From NCBI GenBank assembly GCA_041690355.1, contig JAWLHK010000016.1, forward strand, positions 1-43,693: 43,693 nt of DNA, written 5' to 3'. The translations under genes were made by a program, and so were the position numbers. The DNA comes from JAWLHK01 sp041690355 [NCBI: bacterium]. GTDB taxonomy: Bacteria > J088 > JAWLBW01. Below are positions 15,801-24,660 of this stretch, piece after piece (position 1 is the first letter of the stretch; each line of letters opens with the position of its first letter). The notes under the pieces are model-generated. The model did not search any database. It was given only the letters and a program-made list of their open reading frames with translations, and had not been told where the DNA came from.

Positions 15801-18800
15801 GCTGACCCTGGCGGTCACGGGCGCGACCGAAATGCAGGTCAGCGAGAACATGGCGTTCGTGGGGGCCGCCTGGGTGCCCTTCAATCCTACGCCGACGTGG
15901 AACCTGAGCGCCGGCGACGGAGACAAGACGATCTACGCGCGCTTCCGCGACGCGGCGGGTAACGTGACGATCACCCAGTCGGCCGATGTCGCACTCGACA
16001 CCGTTCCGCCGACCTTCAACGCCGCTGTCGCACCGGCCGTGACCAGCGCGGTCATCGTACCCATCACGCTCACCGCCAACGGCGCCACCGCCATGCGGCT
16101 CTCCACCGCCGCCGACTTCTCGGATGTCAGCGACTGGGCGCCGTTCGCCGCCGACGCCACCTTCTACGCGGGCCTCACTGAGGGTCAGCGCACGATCTAC
16201 ATTCAGCTTGCCGATCCGGCCGGTAACGAATCGCTCGTCCGCTCGGTCGAGGTTCTGATCGACCGGACGGCTCCGGAACCGCCGACCCTGTCGTTCACCG
16301 GCGGAATGTACACGCGCAACGAGACGGTGACCCTGCAGGTGATCGCCAGCGATACGACCGAGCTGCAGATCAGCCAGGACCCCGGGTTCAGCGGCGCATC
16401 GTGGACCTCGTATGCCAGCCTGAAATCGGTGGCGCTGCTCGGCGGCGAGGGCGCGAAGACCGTCTGGGTACGCGCCCGCGACGCCGCGGGCAACGTGAGC
16501 ACGCCCCCCGCGAGCGCCACCATCGTTCTCGATCAGACGCCGCCCCAGATCACGCTGCATGAGATCCGCGATGGCGCCGGCACCACGATCACGAGCACCA
16601 ATCAGCTGCGTGTCTATGTCGCCCTGAACGTCACCGACGCCACCCCCGTCACCATGCAGATGTCGGCGACGGGGGTCTTCTCCGCCTCGGCGGTCGAGCC
16701 GTTGCAGACGCTTCGCGCCTGGGATCTGGCGCCGCCCACGAATCCGCTCGGAGATAACCGTTCGATCCACGTACGTCTGACCGACGCGGCGGGCAACACC
16801 ATCGACGCGGCCCCCCTCCCGGTGCTCGTCGACACGATCGCGCCGACGAGTCCTTCGCTCGCGTTCGCGTCAAGCCTCGTTTCCGACGCGACCGTGAAGC
16901 TGAACTTCGGCGCCTTCAACGCCGACGCCATCGAGCTGTCCGACGACATCAGCTTTCTTCTGCCGAGCACGTTCGCCATGCGCGCCGATACGGACTATAC
17001 GCTTCCCGCCGGCGACGGCCTGAAGACGGTGTACGCCCGCTATCTGGACCTCCACGGCAACGCCACCCAGATCGTGGCCGCCAGCACCGTGCTCGACACC
17101 ACCGAGCCGCAGCTCGCGGGCTTCACGATCGAACAGGGCGCGATCACGAACCTGAGCATCATCAACCTGTCGCTCTCGGCCATCGACGCCTGGGAGATGC
17201 AGATCGCCGAGAACGCGTGCGGCGGGCTGTGGCGCCCCTTCGAGTCCGGCTATGCGCATACTTTCACATCGGCAAGCGAGGGCTTGAAACAGATCCGCGT
17301 GCGCTACCGCGACCGCGCCGGCAACCCGACGGCCTGCCTCCCCCGGCAGATCCTGGTGGACCGCACCGCACCGATCTTCACGGCCACCCCGGTGGTCCAG
17401 ATCAACAATGGCGCCACCACGACAACCGAGCGCACGATCAGCATGGCCTTCGCCGTGAGCGGCGCCACCGAAATGATCATCAGCGAGCACCCCTCGTTCA
17501 TCGAAGCCAACTGGGTGCCGTTCGCGCCGACCTACAGCTGGGCGCTCAGTCCGGGCTTCGAGGAGAAGACGCTCTACGTCAAGTTCCGCGACGCCGCGGG
17601 CAACGAGACGGCCGAGCGCACCGATACCGTTTACCTCCTGCCGCTGACCCCGGCCATCAACGCGAGCATCATCGACGGCGATTACACGCGATACACGACC
17701 GTGCAGGTGCAGGTGCTGGCCAGTAACGCTGCCTTCGTCATGCTGGGCACCCAGTCCGATCTCTCCGACGGCGTCTGGCAGGCCTACGAGCCCGTGCTCC
17801 CCTTCACGCTCAGCGGAAGCGACGGGCTCAAGCACGTCTACGTCAAGATCCGCGACGGGTATGGCAACGAGAGCAACATCGTTTCGGACACGATCACGCT
17901 CGACCGGGTCGCGCCCAACGTGACGCTGCTCGAAGCCCAGGACTCCTTCGGCACGCCCATCACGTACTCGCAGCAGACCCGCTACTACATCCGCATGGAA
18001 GTGAGCGACCTGAGTCCGGTGCTGGTGCAGTACAGCCCGACGAATAATTTCATCGGCATCATTCAGGAAGATTTCCAGCCCCTGCGCGCCTGGGATGCCC
18101 AGCCCGCGACGGATCCCGACGGCGAAGAACGTTCCACTTACGTGCGCATCGTCGACCGTGCCGGTAACGTTTCGTACGCCGGCCCCGTCATCGTGCTCGT
18201 CGACAACGTCGGCGTCACCCAGGAAGCTTCGCGAATCACCATCAGCCCGTCTGTGGTTTCCGACGCGACCGTGACGGTGAACCTGTTCTCGGTCACGGCC
18301 GAAGGGGCCGAGCTGGCCGAAGATCCGCTCTTCACGATTCCCGTCCAGTTCAGCATGCGGGCGACGACCGACTACACCTTCACCCCCGGCGACGGCCTGC
18401 GCACCCTTTACGGCCGCTTCTTCTCGGGCGGCAGCTACGAGCCGACGGTTACGGCCACGGTTGTCCTCGACACGACCCCGCCGCAGAATGTCGGCTTCAC
18501 CGTGGACGAAGCGCCCATCTCGCCGTCGACGAAGATTCACATCCGCTCGACGACGACCGGCGCCTATGAAATGCGCATCGCCGAGGGCACCTGCGGCGGC
18601 GCGTGGGTCCCCTTCCAGCCGGTCTACGAATACACGTTTGCGAGCGGCGTCAACGAGATGAAGACCGTCGCGGTCCAGTACCGAGACCACGTCAACCACC
18701 AGACGCTCTGCATCACCGAAGACCTCATGCTCGACTCGTCGCTCGCCAACATCACGGGCATCAGCCCGAACCGTGGCGGCGCAGGCGACGTCGTCACGAT

Positions 18801-21798
18801 CTACGGCACCAACATCGGCCAGTCGGTGGGCGTCGTCGCCTTCGACGGGGTCGCCGCACAGATTCTCAGCTGGTCCGATACCGAGATCCGGGTCATCGTG
18901 CCGCCGACGGCTCCCGTGGGCAACACCAACGTGGTCGTCTCGGTCGAGGGGGTCCCCAGCCCGGCCTTCCCCTTCCTCGTCGAGCCGGGTATCGTCTCAG
19001 TGCTCCCGCCGGCGGGCCCCGTCGGCATCGAGGTCAAGCTCGTCGGCGGCGGATTCGGCGACAGCCAGGGCGGTTCGACCCTGACGATCGGCGGAATCAC
19101 CCCGACGATCAACCTGTGGTCGATGACCGAAATCCGCTTTGTCGTCCCCGCGGGCATCGGCGGCAAGACGCAGCTCATCGAGCTCACCGTCGACGGCATC
19201 GCCGGCTCGCCGGAGACATTCGTGGTCATTCCGAACATTTCGGGCATGACGCCTGTTTCGGGCGGCACGGGCACGGTGATCACCTTGACGGGCACAAACT
19301 TCGGCTTCAACCAGGGCACCAGCCGTGTGCTCATCGGCGGCTTTCCCGCAATCATCGACAGCTGGTCGAACACGCAGGTCGTCGTCCGGGTACCCGAGGG
19401 GGTCATCTCCGGCGTGATTCCCGTCATGGTTCAGGTATCGGGGCTCACGAGCAGCCCCGTGTACTTCGAGCACACGCAGCCTTGGATCGATCATCGTTAT
19501 CCGCGCGCGGGAACGGCGAACACGGTGCTCTGGCTGGTGGGTGACTACTTCGGCGCCGTGAGCGGAACGGTGGCCGTAGGAAACGCTGACGCGACCGTGC
19601 TCTCCTGGACGGACGCCCTCGTTTCGGTGCGCATCCCCGCGGTTCTGCCCGCAGGGGGCAATCCGGTCACGCTGACGACGGCGACCGCAATCACGAGCAA
19701 CACAGTCCCGTTCCTGGTCAGGGGCAACGATATGTGGGTCCCCGACGATCGTCCTGAGCCGCGTACGACCGAAGGGGTCTGGACCGGCAAGGAACTTCTG
19801 CTCTGGGGCGGAAGTATCCTGGGGGTCGGCTATCAAGGCACCGGGTACCGCTATAATCCGCTCACCGACTCCTGGCTGCCGATGTCGAACGTCGGGGCAC
19901 CGGAAGGCCGGCAGTACCACACCATCGTTTGGACCGGCAAGGAAGCAATCGTCTGGGGCGGACAGGGTGCCATGTACTATGGCAACGGAGCGCGGTACAA
20001 TCCGACGACCGACACCTGGACGCCGGTTTCCACCACCGACGCGCCGGTTGGACGGCGCCGCCATACGGCGGTCTGGACCGGCGAGGAGATGATCGTCTGG
20101 GGCGGCGAAGACCCCTCCTACCGCAGCGACGGGGCCCGCTACAATCCGCAGACCGACACCTGGACGCCGGTTGCACAGGCGCCCCTGTATGCACGCTCCC
20201 TGCATTCCGCCGTGTGGACTGCCTCCGAAATGATTATCTGGGGCGGCGTCATCGGGACGAGCCTGAGCGACGGCGCGCGGTACAATCCCCGTACCGACAG
20301 CTGGTCGGCCATGTCGGAGTTCGGACGGCCGCAGCACCGGTACAATCACTCGGCGGTCTGGACCGGAACCGAGATGATCATCTGGGGCGGTTACTCGGAC
20401 GATGCGCCGTGGGATCTGCAGAGCGGCGGTCGCTACAACCCCGTCAACGACCGCTGGCTCCCGACCTCCATTACCGGAGTCCCTTCGCCCCGATCCGAGC
20501 ATCGCGCCATCTGGACGGGTACCGAGATGATCATCTGGGGCGGCGTGAACTGGGATTTCTGGACCTTCGACCCCATCGGCGGCCGCTATGATCCCGTCGC
20601 CGATACGTGGACGCCGACGAGCGGTTTCTCGGCCCCGCGCGGTCGAACCAATCCGGTGGTCGTCTGGACCGGCACCGAAATGCTGATCTGGGGGGGAACC
20701 GACGAAGATTATGACTTTCACCCGCACGAGGGGGGCCGCTACAGCCCCGCGACCGACACGTGGCTGCAGACGGGGCCGCTTTTCTCCTCGCCTCCTCCGG
20801 GGGTGAAGTACAACAAGGTGGTCTGGACCGGCTCGGAGATGATTTCGTGGGGCGGTTATGATGACCAATATTGGGACTACGTCAACACGGGCTCGATTTA
20901 CAATCCGGCCATGGACACCTGGCGCCCGACGTCGCTGACGGACGCCCCCGCGGGGCGCGAGGGTCACACGGCAATCTGGACGGGTACGCACATGATTGTC
21001 TGGGGCGGATGGATCGACAGCGGCCGCACCGATACGGGCGGTATGTACGACCCCGCGCTCGACACCTGGTTCCCCACTGCCCTGACGAATGCTCCCTCGC
21101 CACGAACCGGGCATACGGCGGTATGGACGGGCGACCAGATGATCATCTGGGGCGGATGGGCCTGCCCGCCCGGTTTCTCGTGCAACGAGACCGTGACCGG
21201 CAGCCGCTACTACCCACAGGACAATACGTGGGACACGGTCAGCACGACGGGGGTCTTCTATCCCCGCCAGAACCACACGGCGGTCTGGACGGGCACCCAC
21301 ATGATTGTCTGGGGGGGCTACGACAGTGGAAACGAGCTCGACCAGGGATACGCCTACGAAAACACCACCGATACGTGGACCGCGATTTCGAACTCGCCCC
21401 TCGACGACCGCTACCGCCATGGCGCCGTGTGGACCGGCCTCGGCATGGCCGTCTGGAGCGGCCGGGGCGAGAGCTACTGCTGCCCGTCCGACGGCGCCAT
21501 CTACTACCCGAACGGCAACACCTGGGCCGTCATGTCGACGACCGGCGCGCCGAGCCAGATCGAGTATCCCGTTACGCTCTGGACCGGAGAGGACATCCTC
21601 TTCTGGAGCGGCGACGTCGTCGGCATCGCACCCAAGAAGTACAACGTGCAGACGGATACCTGGATTCCCCTCTCGACGGTCAACCAGCCCATCTATCCGG
21701 CCTACGGCGACGCCGTCTGGACGGGCGAAGAGATGCTGACCTTCGGCGGGTATAACTGGTACGGCGGTCAATCGACCGTGGGAATGTATATTCCCTGA
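12838..21798 (+). CDS. Giant surface lipoprotein with Ig-like, IPT/TIG and Kelch repeats
   Basis: 2986 residues, about 310 kDa. The signal peptide ends with lipobox FASC (Cys18). Domain order: two carboxypeptidase-regulatory-like folds (about 35-120 and 125-228); 19 Ig-like repeats of 85-100 residues (about 230-1971), most ending in DRAGN or DAAGNVS then LDRTPP-type linkers; four IPT/TIG domains (about 1972-2296); and 14 Kelch-like blades (about 2303-2986) with WTGTEMIIWGG and RYNPxTDTW motifs, enough for two seven-bladed propellers. Such architecture suits an extended stalk with a binding head, for adhesion, polymer binding or predation. The start has SD ACGGAG and a 53-nt leader under a CRP-type promoter. 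Ig repeats form a higher-order pattern, and some carry paired cysteines. It is transcribed alone. Function is not identifiable. Confidence 0.9.
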   Translation: MSIRRALCAAVLLVFASCTTELEHAGPYDPDSPVSLQARTSLSGRLSLEQSRDPREATVLVRYEGGQQQVTPDAEGNFLLEGIPPGRWTVTLEAPFFVTEQLSLTVTLGERIDLGTFDLRLVQSAVLGSLTVATPENGSAPSPGGALVNLTFTGSIGSPAVGAADATDSVAPQYSYSVVAQSDGTFGFEGIPAGLYSLSASKDNAGSAPLAVRVSGEPVLTVEPLELLPLTGDFSILTGAWTNQRTITLQLFGFNADEVQIGEDQGAGCTYPGGYVTYSFQATLTLSDQDGLHTVCVRYRDQAGRETADYRKTVTLDRAAPADIDVTFAEGSFTKSRLTTLRFTATGADRMRFAESIAALGTAAWQPFAATRSYTLPVSTDGVQTVYAEFSDLAGNTAGPAERAITLDQTIPSGSVSLNYGDPFTSSPFVIVSLNVTDATEVRLSEDQGFSDAVWGPFPASAERTFLLTPRNGEKTVYAQFRDAAGNVSETLSDSIQLDTTPVTYAYVNIPADVTSETTLTLQLGRGDPLVDQMMLSQTSDFSDGAGWESYVPFRPFTFTGADGTKRIYVKFRKSGTGAESSVVTDSYVLDRTPPDFASISLNAGAPYATTSQVTLSLSGSDATSGLQSLLLSENPALTGAVVEPYMLSKVISLSPGEGLRTVYARFGDRAGNFSAPVSASIVVDRTAPTISLFQAEDANGNPLMFSASSRVLLRMLAADAHPLQMQLSNGNTFAGSSWTPWQETVYWDVPLPTSPAGNLRTVWFKARDAAGHTVGPVSYTFTVDTLAPSGVTMSVAGAATKSRDVTVYFEPADATRIELSDTVGFQAPLSFAARSSTTYTLPAGDGVKYLYARFLDDAGNTSVTVSDQILLDTTPPRYADLTIADGAYTRLPSVTLLLTALDADVYQAAEGSCAGAWQPFTTSTAFAFTSPGEGLKTIALRYGDEAGNLSSCLKRTVTYDATPPEFTASPVVTVGTGASHVIDRAVPLTLAVTGATEMQVSENMAFVGAAWVPFNPTPTWNLSAGDGDKTIYARFRDAAGNVTITQSADVALDTVPPTFNAAVAPAVTSAVIVPITLTANGATAMRLSTAADFSDVSDWAPFAADATFYAGLTEGQRTIYIQLADPAGNESLVRSVEVLIDRTAPEPPTLSFTGGMYTRNETVTLQVIASDTTELQISQDPGFSGASWTSYASLKSVALLGGEGAKTVWVRARDAAGNVSTPPASATIVLDQTPPQITLHEIRDGAGTTITSTNQLRVYVALNVTDATPVTMQMSATGVFSASAVEPLQTLRAWDLAPPTNPLGDNRSIHVRLTDAAGNTIDAAPLPVLVDTIAPTSPSLAFASSLVSDATVKLNFGAFNADAIELSDDISFLLPSTFAMRADTDYTLPAGDGLKTVYARYLDLHGNATQIVAASTVLDTTEPQLAGFTIEQGAITNLSIINLSLSAIDAWEMQIAENACGGLWRPFESGYAHTFTSASEGLKQIRVRYRDRAGNPTACLPRQILVDRTAPIFTATPVVQINNGATTTTERTISMAFAVSGATEMIISEHPSFIEANWVPFAPTYSWALSPGFEEKTLYVKFRDAAGNETAERTDTVYLLPLTPAINASIIDGDYTRYTTVQVQVLASNAAFVMLGTQSDLSDGVWQAYEPVLPFTLSGSDGLKHVYVKIRDGYGNESNIVSDTITLDRVAPNVTLLEAQDSFGTPITYSQQTRYYIRMEVSDLSPVLVQYSPTNNFIGIIQEDFQPLRAWDAQPATDPDGEERSTYVRIVDRAGNVSYAGPVIVLVDNVGVTQEASRITISPSVVSDATVTVNLFSVTAEGAELAEDPLFTIPVQFSMRATTDYTFTPGDGLRTLYGRFFSGGSYEPTVTATVVLDTTPPQNVGFTVDEAPISPSTKIHIRSTTTGAYEMRIAEGTCGGAWVPFQPVYEYTFASGVNEMKTVAVQYRDHVNHQTLCITEDLMLDSSLANITGISPNRGGAGDVVTIYGTNIGQSVGVVAFDGVAAQILSWSDTEIRVIVPPTAPVGNTNVVVSVEGVPSPAFPFLVEPGIVSVLPPAGPVGIEVKLVGGGFGDSQGGSTLTIGGITPTINLWSMTEIRFVVPAGIGGKTQLIELTVDGIAGSPETFVVIPNISGMTPVSGGTGTVITLTGTNFGFNQGTSRVLIGGFPAIIDSWSNTQVVVRVPEGVISGVIPVMVQVSGLTSSPVYFEHTQPWIDHRYPRAGTANTVLWLVGDYFGAVSGTVAVGNADATVLSWTDALVSVRIPAVLPAGGNPVTLTTATAITSNTVPFLVRGNDMWVPDDRPEPRTTEGVWTGKELLLWGGSILGVGYQGTGYRYNPLTDSWLPMSNVGAPEGRQYHTIVWTGKEAIVWGGQGAMYYGNGARYNPTTDTWTPVSTTDAPVGRRRHTAVWTGEEMIVWGGEDPSYRSDGARYNPQTDTWTPVAQAPLYARSLHSAVWTASEMIIWGGVIGTSLSDGARYNPRTDSWSAMSEFGRPQHRYNHSAVWTGTEMIIWGGYSDDAPWDLQSGGRYNPVNDRWLPTSITGVPSPRSEHRAIWTGTEMIIWGGVNWDFWTFDPIGGRYDPVADTWTPTSGFSAPRGRTNPVVVWTGTEMLIWGGTDEDYDFHPHEGGRYSPATDTWLQTGPLFSSPPPGVKYNKVVWTGSEMISWGGYDDQYWDYVNTGSIYNPAMDTWRPTSLTDAPAGREGHTAIWTGTHMIVWGGWIDSGRTDTGGMYDPALDTWFPTALTNAPSPRTGHTAVWTGDQMIIWGGWACPPGFSCNETVTGSRYYPQDNTWDTVSTTGVFYPRQNHTAVWTGTHMIVWGGYDSGNELDQGYAYENTTDTWTAISNSPLDDRYRHGAVWTGLGMAVWSGRGESYCCPSDGAIYYPNGNTWAVMSTTGAPSQIEYPVTLWTGEDILFWSGDVVGIAPKKYNVQTDTWIPLSTVNQPIYPAYGDAVWTGEEMLTFGGYNWYGGQSTVGMYIP
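14905..18750 (+). repeat. Higher-order super-repeat within the Ig-like array
   Basis: Ig-like blocks recur in fixed order. Blocks starting at 14905, 16546 and 17917 share a ...RAWD or YWDVPLP..P pattern. Each next block shares FAMRADTDYT-like sequence with PAGDGLKT(V/L)YARF, and each third block has a Cys-Gly/Ala-Gly-x-Trp motif plus a second Cys. Units are 14905-16545 (six blocks), 16546-17916 (five) and 17917-18750 (three, truncated by the IPT domains). This indicates duplication of multi-domain segments followed by divergence. Confidence 0.7.
19744..21795 (+). repeat. 14 Kelch-like blade repeats
   Basis: About 150-bp units each encoding a WTG(T/E)EM(I/L)xWGG strand and an (R/M)Y(N/D)PxxDTW strand. 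Counting gives 14 copies; the last three are more diverged and the final one lacks its second half. Confidence 0.8.
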
Positions 21799-21800
21799 GG

Positions 21801-21890
21801 ATGCCCAGGCCCTTGGCCATGGGCTTTGACCAATGCCAGTGCCCAGCGGGCCTTCGGCAATGGCCCAGGCCAATGAGCGATGCTCAACGG
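21801..21890. repeat. Degenerate short GC-rich repeats after the giant gene
   Basis: Variants of GCCCAGGCC, GGCCATGGGC and CCAATGCC recur with roughly 7-nt spacing. I regard it as an eroded member of the heptad-repeat class found in other gaps, with low certainty. Confidence 0.35.
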
Positions 21891-21931
21891 GGCGGTGACG
21901 GGAGTTGAATTGAACCGTCACGCTCTGCCCC
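21889..21931 (+). terminator. Long hairpin, possible first terminator of the giant gene
   Basis: GGGGC (21889-21893) with GCCCC (21927-21931), and inner GGTGACGG (21894-21901) with CCGTCAC (21915-21921). It has no T-run but lies just before the canonical terminator. Confidence 0.4.
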
Positions 21932-21969
21932 GTCGACCTGAAGGCAACGTCCCCTTCTGAACGCGGACT

Positions 21970-22001
21970 AAAAAAGGCGGCCCTGTGGGGCCGCCTTTTT
22001 C
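21970..22001. terminator. Bidirectional Rho-independent terminator
   Basis: AAAAAGGCGGCCC (21971-21983), loop TGTG, GGGCCGCCTTTTT (21988-22000): a perfect 13-bp stem with A and T tracts on both sides. It ends both the giant lipoprotein gene and the leftward mla operon. Confidence 0.95.
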
Positions 22002-22021
22002 TTTGGAGAGGGAGGGAAGGA

Positions 22022-23047
22022 TTACTCGGTGGCGCTCACCGGCGTCGCCTCGGGCATCTTGAGCGGCGGCTTCCACTGGGCGCGCTCGGCTTCGATGTCG
22101 TCGTCGCCGCGGGCCATCATGCGCACGACGACACCCTCATCGCGAATGAGGTGCTTGAGGTCAAACCAGGTGAGCCCTTCGAAGCCGCCCATGAGCGCAT
22201 TCGTGCGCGTCAGCAGCTGGCGCGCGTCCTTCATGGTCTCAGGCATCCCCTGCATGGCCGTGTCGACCTCGCCGATCATGCGGTTGATGCGCTCCAGATC
22301 GAACTTGGAGAGCTGCACGGCGAACTGTTCGATGCGCGGGCCGTTGGCCTCGATGAGCTTGTTGGCGTTGTCGAGCGTATGCTGGGTCGTATCGATCAGC
22401 CGCTCGACCTTCGGGCCGGCCTTCGTCGTCGCATCGAAGGCCGCGTCGACGATCTGGTCGATCTTGGGACCGTTGCGCTCGATCATCCGGTCCAGGTTCA
22501 CCGTCAGATTTCCGAGCGACTCGACCACCTTCGGGATGTCTTTCTCGTTCTGCTCGAGAATCGTCGAGATGACCCTGACGAGCCGGCCGACGTCGTCGGG
22601 ATTGATCTTGGCGAGCAGCGGTCCGATCTGGCTGGCGAGGTCGGGCAGCTCGGCCTGCACGTAGGTGTTCTCGATGACATCGCCGTCCTGGAGCGCGGGG
22701 GCATCGCCGGGCTGCGGAATCAGCTCGATGAACTTCTCGCCGAGCAGGCTCTTCGCCTTGATGGTCGCCGCCACGTTGCGCTTCATGCCCACGTCGGGGT
22801 TCAGATAGAGCGTGATGCGCGCCTTGCCGTTGTCGACCCGCAGCTTGCCGATGCTGCCGACCTGGATGCCGGCGATGCGCACGCTGCCGTTCTCGACCAG
22901 CCCCTGCGCGTCGTCAAAGACGGTCTCGACCTCGATGCCGCCGCCGGTGCGCACGCTGCCGACCCGCATGGCCAGATAGCCGAAGAGAATCAGGACAACG
23001 GTGACGAAGACTCCGAGAAGAACCAGACGGTTTCTTTGATCTGCCAT
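22022..23047 (-). CDS. mlaD: MCE/MlaD-family lipid-transport substrate-binding protein
   Basis: 341 residues. One N-terminal membrane helix (about 9-28) anchors it to the inner membrane. The MCE domain (about 35-118) shows VFDDAQGLVENGSVRIAGI and the AxIKAKSLLGEKFIEL core. The C-terminal 200 residues are helical and coiled-coil-like, with repeated KVxRLIDT/NGPKIDQI segments, as in longer MCE proteins that build periplasmic tubes. It would move phospholipids between the membranes with the two MlaE permeases upstream. SD AGGAG precedes the ATG. It is last of three genes and ends at a strong terminator. E. coli MlaD is only 183 residues, so the long C-terminus is notable. Confidence 0.93.
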   Translation of the reverse strand: MADQRNRLVLLGVFVTVVLILFGYLAMRVGSVRTGGGIEVETVFDDAQGLVENGSVRIAGIQVGSIGKLRVDNGKARITLYLNPDVGMKRNVAATIKAKSLLGEKFIELIPQPGDAPALQDGDVIENTYVQAELPDLASQIGPLLAKINPDDVGRLVRVISTILEQNEKDIPKVVESLGNLTVNLDRMIERNGPKIDQIVDAAFDATTKAGPKVERLIDTTQHTLDNANKLIEANGPRIEQFAVQLSKFDLERINRMIGEVDTAMQGMPETMKDARQLLTRTNALMGGFEGLTWFDLKHLIRDEGVVVRMMARGDDDIEAERAQWKPPLKMPEATPVSATE

Positions 23048-23056
23048 GGACGGCTC

Positions 23057-23812
23057 CTAGTACATGATCGCTGTGAGAACGGCGTTGATGGTCACAATGC
23101 CGATCGCGCCCCAGACGATGGCCCGATTGGTAGCATCGCCCACCCCGCGCGCCCCGCCCTCGGCATAGAAGCCGGCGTAACAGACGATCGGGAAACAGAC
23201 GGCCGCAAAGGCCCCGCTTTTCAACAGAACGTTCAGCAGGTCGCGCGGCGTGATGAACCGGAACACTTCACTGAGAAACAGGCTTCCGTTCAGGTCGAAC
23301 TGGTAGACCGCGGCCAGGTAGCCCGCGGCAATGCAGGACCAGAGCGCCACGATCGTGATGAGCGGCCCCATGGCAATCGCGGCAATGACCCGGGGGGCAA
23401 TCAGAAACCGGTAGGGGTCGACCGACATGACCTCGAGCGCGTCAATCTGCTCGCGGATGCGCATGGTGCCCAGCTCGCTGGCCATGCCGCAGCCCGCCTT
23501 CGCGCCCACCAGGGCCGCGGCAAGAATCGGCGCCAGCTCGCGCACCGCCGCCATGGCCAGAAACATGCCGACCATGTCCTGCGCGCCCAGCAGGCGCATC
23601 ATCTGGTAGCCCTGCACGACGATGTTCAGGCCCACAAAAGCGGTCACGCTGATCACGATGGGCAGGCTCTCGATACCGATGCGCATCATCATCTTGATGA
23701 CCTCGCCCCAGAACATGCGGCCCGTGAACGCGCTGTAGGTGCGCGCATAGAAGACCGAGAGGTTGCCCACCTCGAAGAAAAACGGGGATACGATTGCGAC
23801 GGCGGCGCTCAT
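23057..23812 (-). CDS. mlaE: MlaE/YrbE-family lipid ABC permease (second)
   Basis: 251 residues from the ATG at 23812, which overlaps the preceding permease stop as ATGA. Typical MlaE features: AFVGLNIVVQGYQ, the ELAPILAAALVGAKAGCGMASELGTMRIREQIDALEVM coupling region (read across about 95-135), and five to six membrane helices. It should pair with the other MlaE to form the inner-membrane core of an MCE transporter. The two permeases are clearly different, as in actinobacterial YrbE-A/B pairs, so a heterodimer is likely. No MlaF ATPase is encoded alongside. Confidence 0.92.
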   Translation of the reverse strand: MSAAVAIVSPFFFEVGNLSVFYARTYSAFTGRMFWGEVIKMMMRIGIESLPIVISVTAFVGLNIVVQGYQMMRLLGAQDMVGMFLAMAAVRELAPILAAALVGAKAGCGMASELGTMRIREQIDALEVMSVDPYRFLIAPRVIAAIAMGPLITIVALWSCIAAGYLAAVYQFDLNGSLFLSEVFRFITPRDLLNVLLKSGAFAAVCFPIVCYAGFYAEGGARGVGDATNRAIVWGAIGIVTINAVLTAIMY

Positions 23813-24606
23813 CAGGACCCCACCGCTCCGAAGAAGAGCGTCGTGATGAAATAATTGGCGATCAGAACGGCGACGATCGACTGGACGACCGCCTGGTTGG
23901 CCGACCGGCCGACCCCTTCTGCACCGCCGGTGGCGTAGAAGCCGTAGTAGGTGCCCAGCACGCCGATGATGAAGCCGAAGATGGTCGTCTTCAGCGTCCC
24001 GTTCCACAGGTCCATCTGCGTCATGAAGGTGAAAAACGATTCGCTATAGGCGCCGCTGCTGACGAGATCCTGGACCATGGCCGCCCCATAGCCGCCGGTC
24101 ATGCCGAGGATGCAGGCGATGAAATTGAGAATCGGCGCGGCGATGACGAAGGCGAGAATGCGCGGCAGCACGAGCATGTGCATCGGGTCGATGGCGATGA
24201 GCTCGAGGGCGTCAATCTCTTCCTTGATGCGCATGGCGCCGAGTTCGGTCGCGGTCGAGGTGCCCCCCTGCGCCGAGATGAGCACGGCGGCGATGACGGG
24301 GCCGAGCTCGCGGAAGATCATCAGTCCGGTGAGGCCGCCGAGCAGCGTGTCGGCGCTGAAGATGGCGAAGACGCTGCCGGCCTGAATGGAGATGGCCACG
24401 CCGAGGCCGAAGTTGACGGCCATGACCGGAATCACACAGCGGCCGATCAGGTGCAGCGTAAGCGGAACCGTCTGCAGCAGGTATTCGCGCCCATGCACGA
24501 ACCCGCGGGTCGCAACAAGAAAGAATTCGCTGACCCGACCGAACACTTCAAAAAAGCGCTCGAATACCTGCAGGAGACCCGCCTGGGAACTCGTGGGAGA
24601 TGACAC
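23812..24606 (-). CDS. mlaE: MlaE/YrbE-family lipid ABC permease (first)
   Basis: 264 residues. MlaE hallmarks: FRELGPVIAAVLISAQGG, TELGAMRIKEEIDALELI and the C-terminal GAEGVGRSANQAVVQS. An N-terminal amphipathic helix precedes the membrane helices, as in E. coli MlaE. Start is the GTG at 24606: promoter TTGACC-17-TAAACT puts +1 exactly on that G, and no SD is present, so this gene appears leaderless. It heads the operon mlaE-mlaE-mlaD. Neither MlaF, MlaB nor MlaC is next to it, so the ATPase must be elsewhere. Confidence 0.92.
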   Translation of the reverse strand: MSSPTSSQAGLLQVFERFFEVFGRVSEFFLVATRGFVHGREYLLQTVPLTLHLIGRCVIPVMAVNFGLGVAISIQAGSVFAIFSADTLLGGLTGLMIFRELGPVIAAVLISAQGGTSTATELGAMRIKEEIDALELIAIDPMHMLVLPRILAFVIAAPILNFIACILGMTGGYGAAMVQDLVSSGAYSESFFTFMTQMDLWNGTLKTTIFGFIIGVLGTYYGFYATGGAEGVGRSANQAVVQSIVAVLIANYFITTLFFGAVGS

Positions 24607-24612
24607 CCGACA

Positions 24613-24641
24613 AGTTTACACGCCGCTCCCCGAGCGGTCAA
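24613..24641 (-). promoter_or_regulatory. Promoter of the mla operon (leaderless)
   Basis: Minus strand TTGACC (24641-24636), 17 bp, TAAACT (24618-24613); +1 falls at 24606, the first base of the GTG start codon. Confidence 0.7.
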
Positions 24642-24660
24642 TCACGCAGCGCGTCATATT

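Noticed and set aside
16870-18699. 609-codon antisense open frame
   Set aside because: Mirror of the Ig-like repeats on the plus strand; no start signal and arginine/histidine-rich composition.
18997-21921. 974-codon open frame antisense to the giant lipoprotein gene
   Set aside because: GC-rich codon use keeps the opposite frames open. Its protein has no domain pattern, while the sense strand has clear IPT and Kelch repeats.
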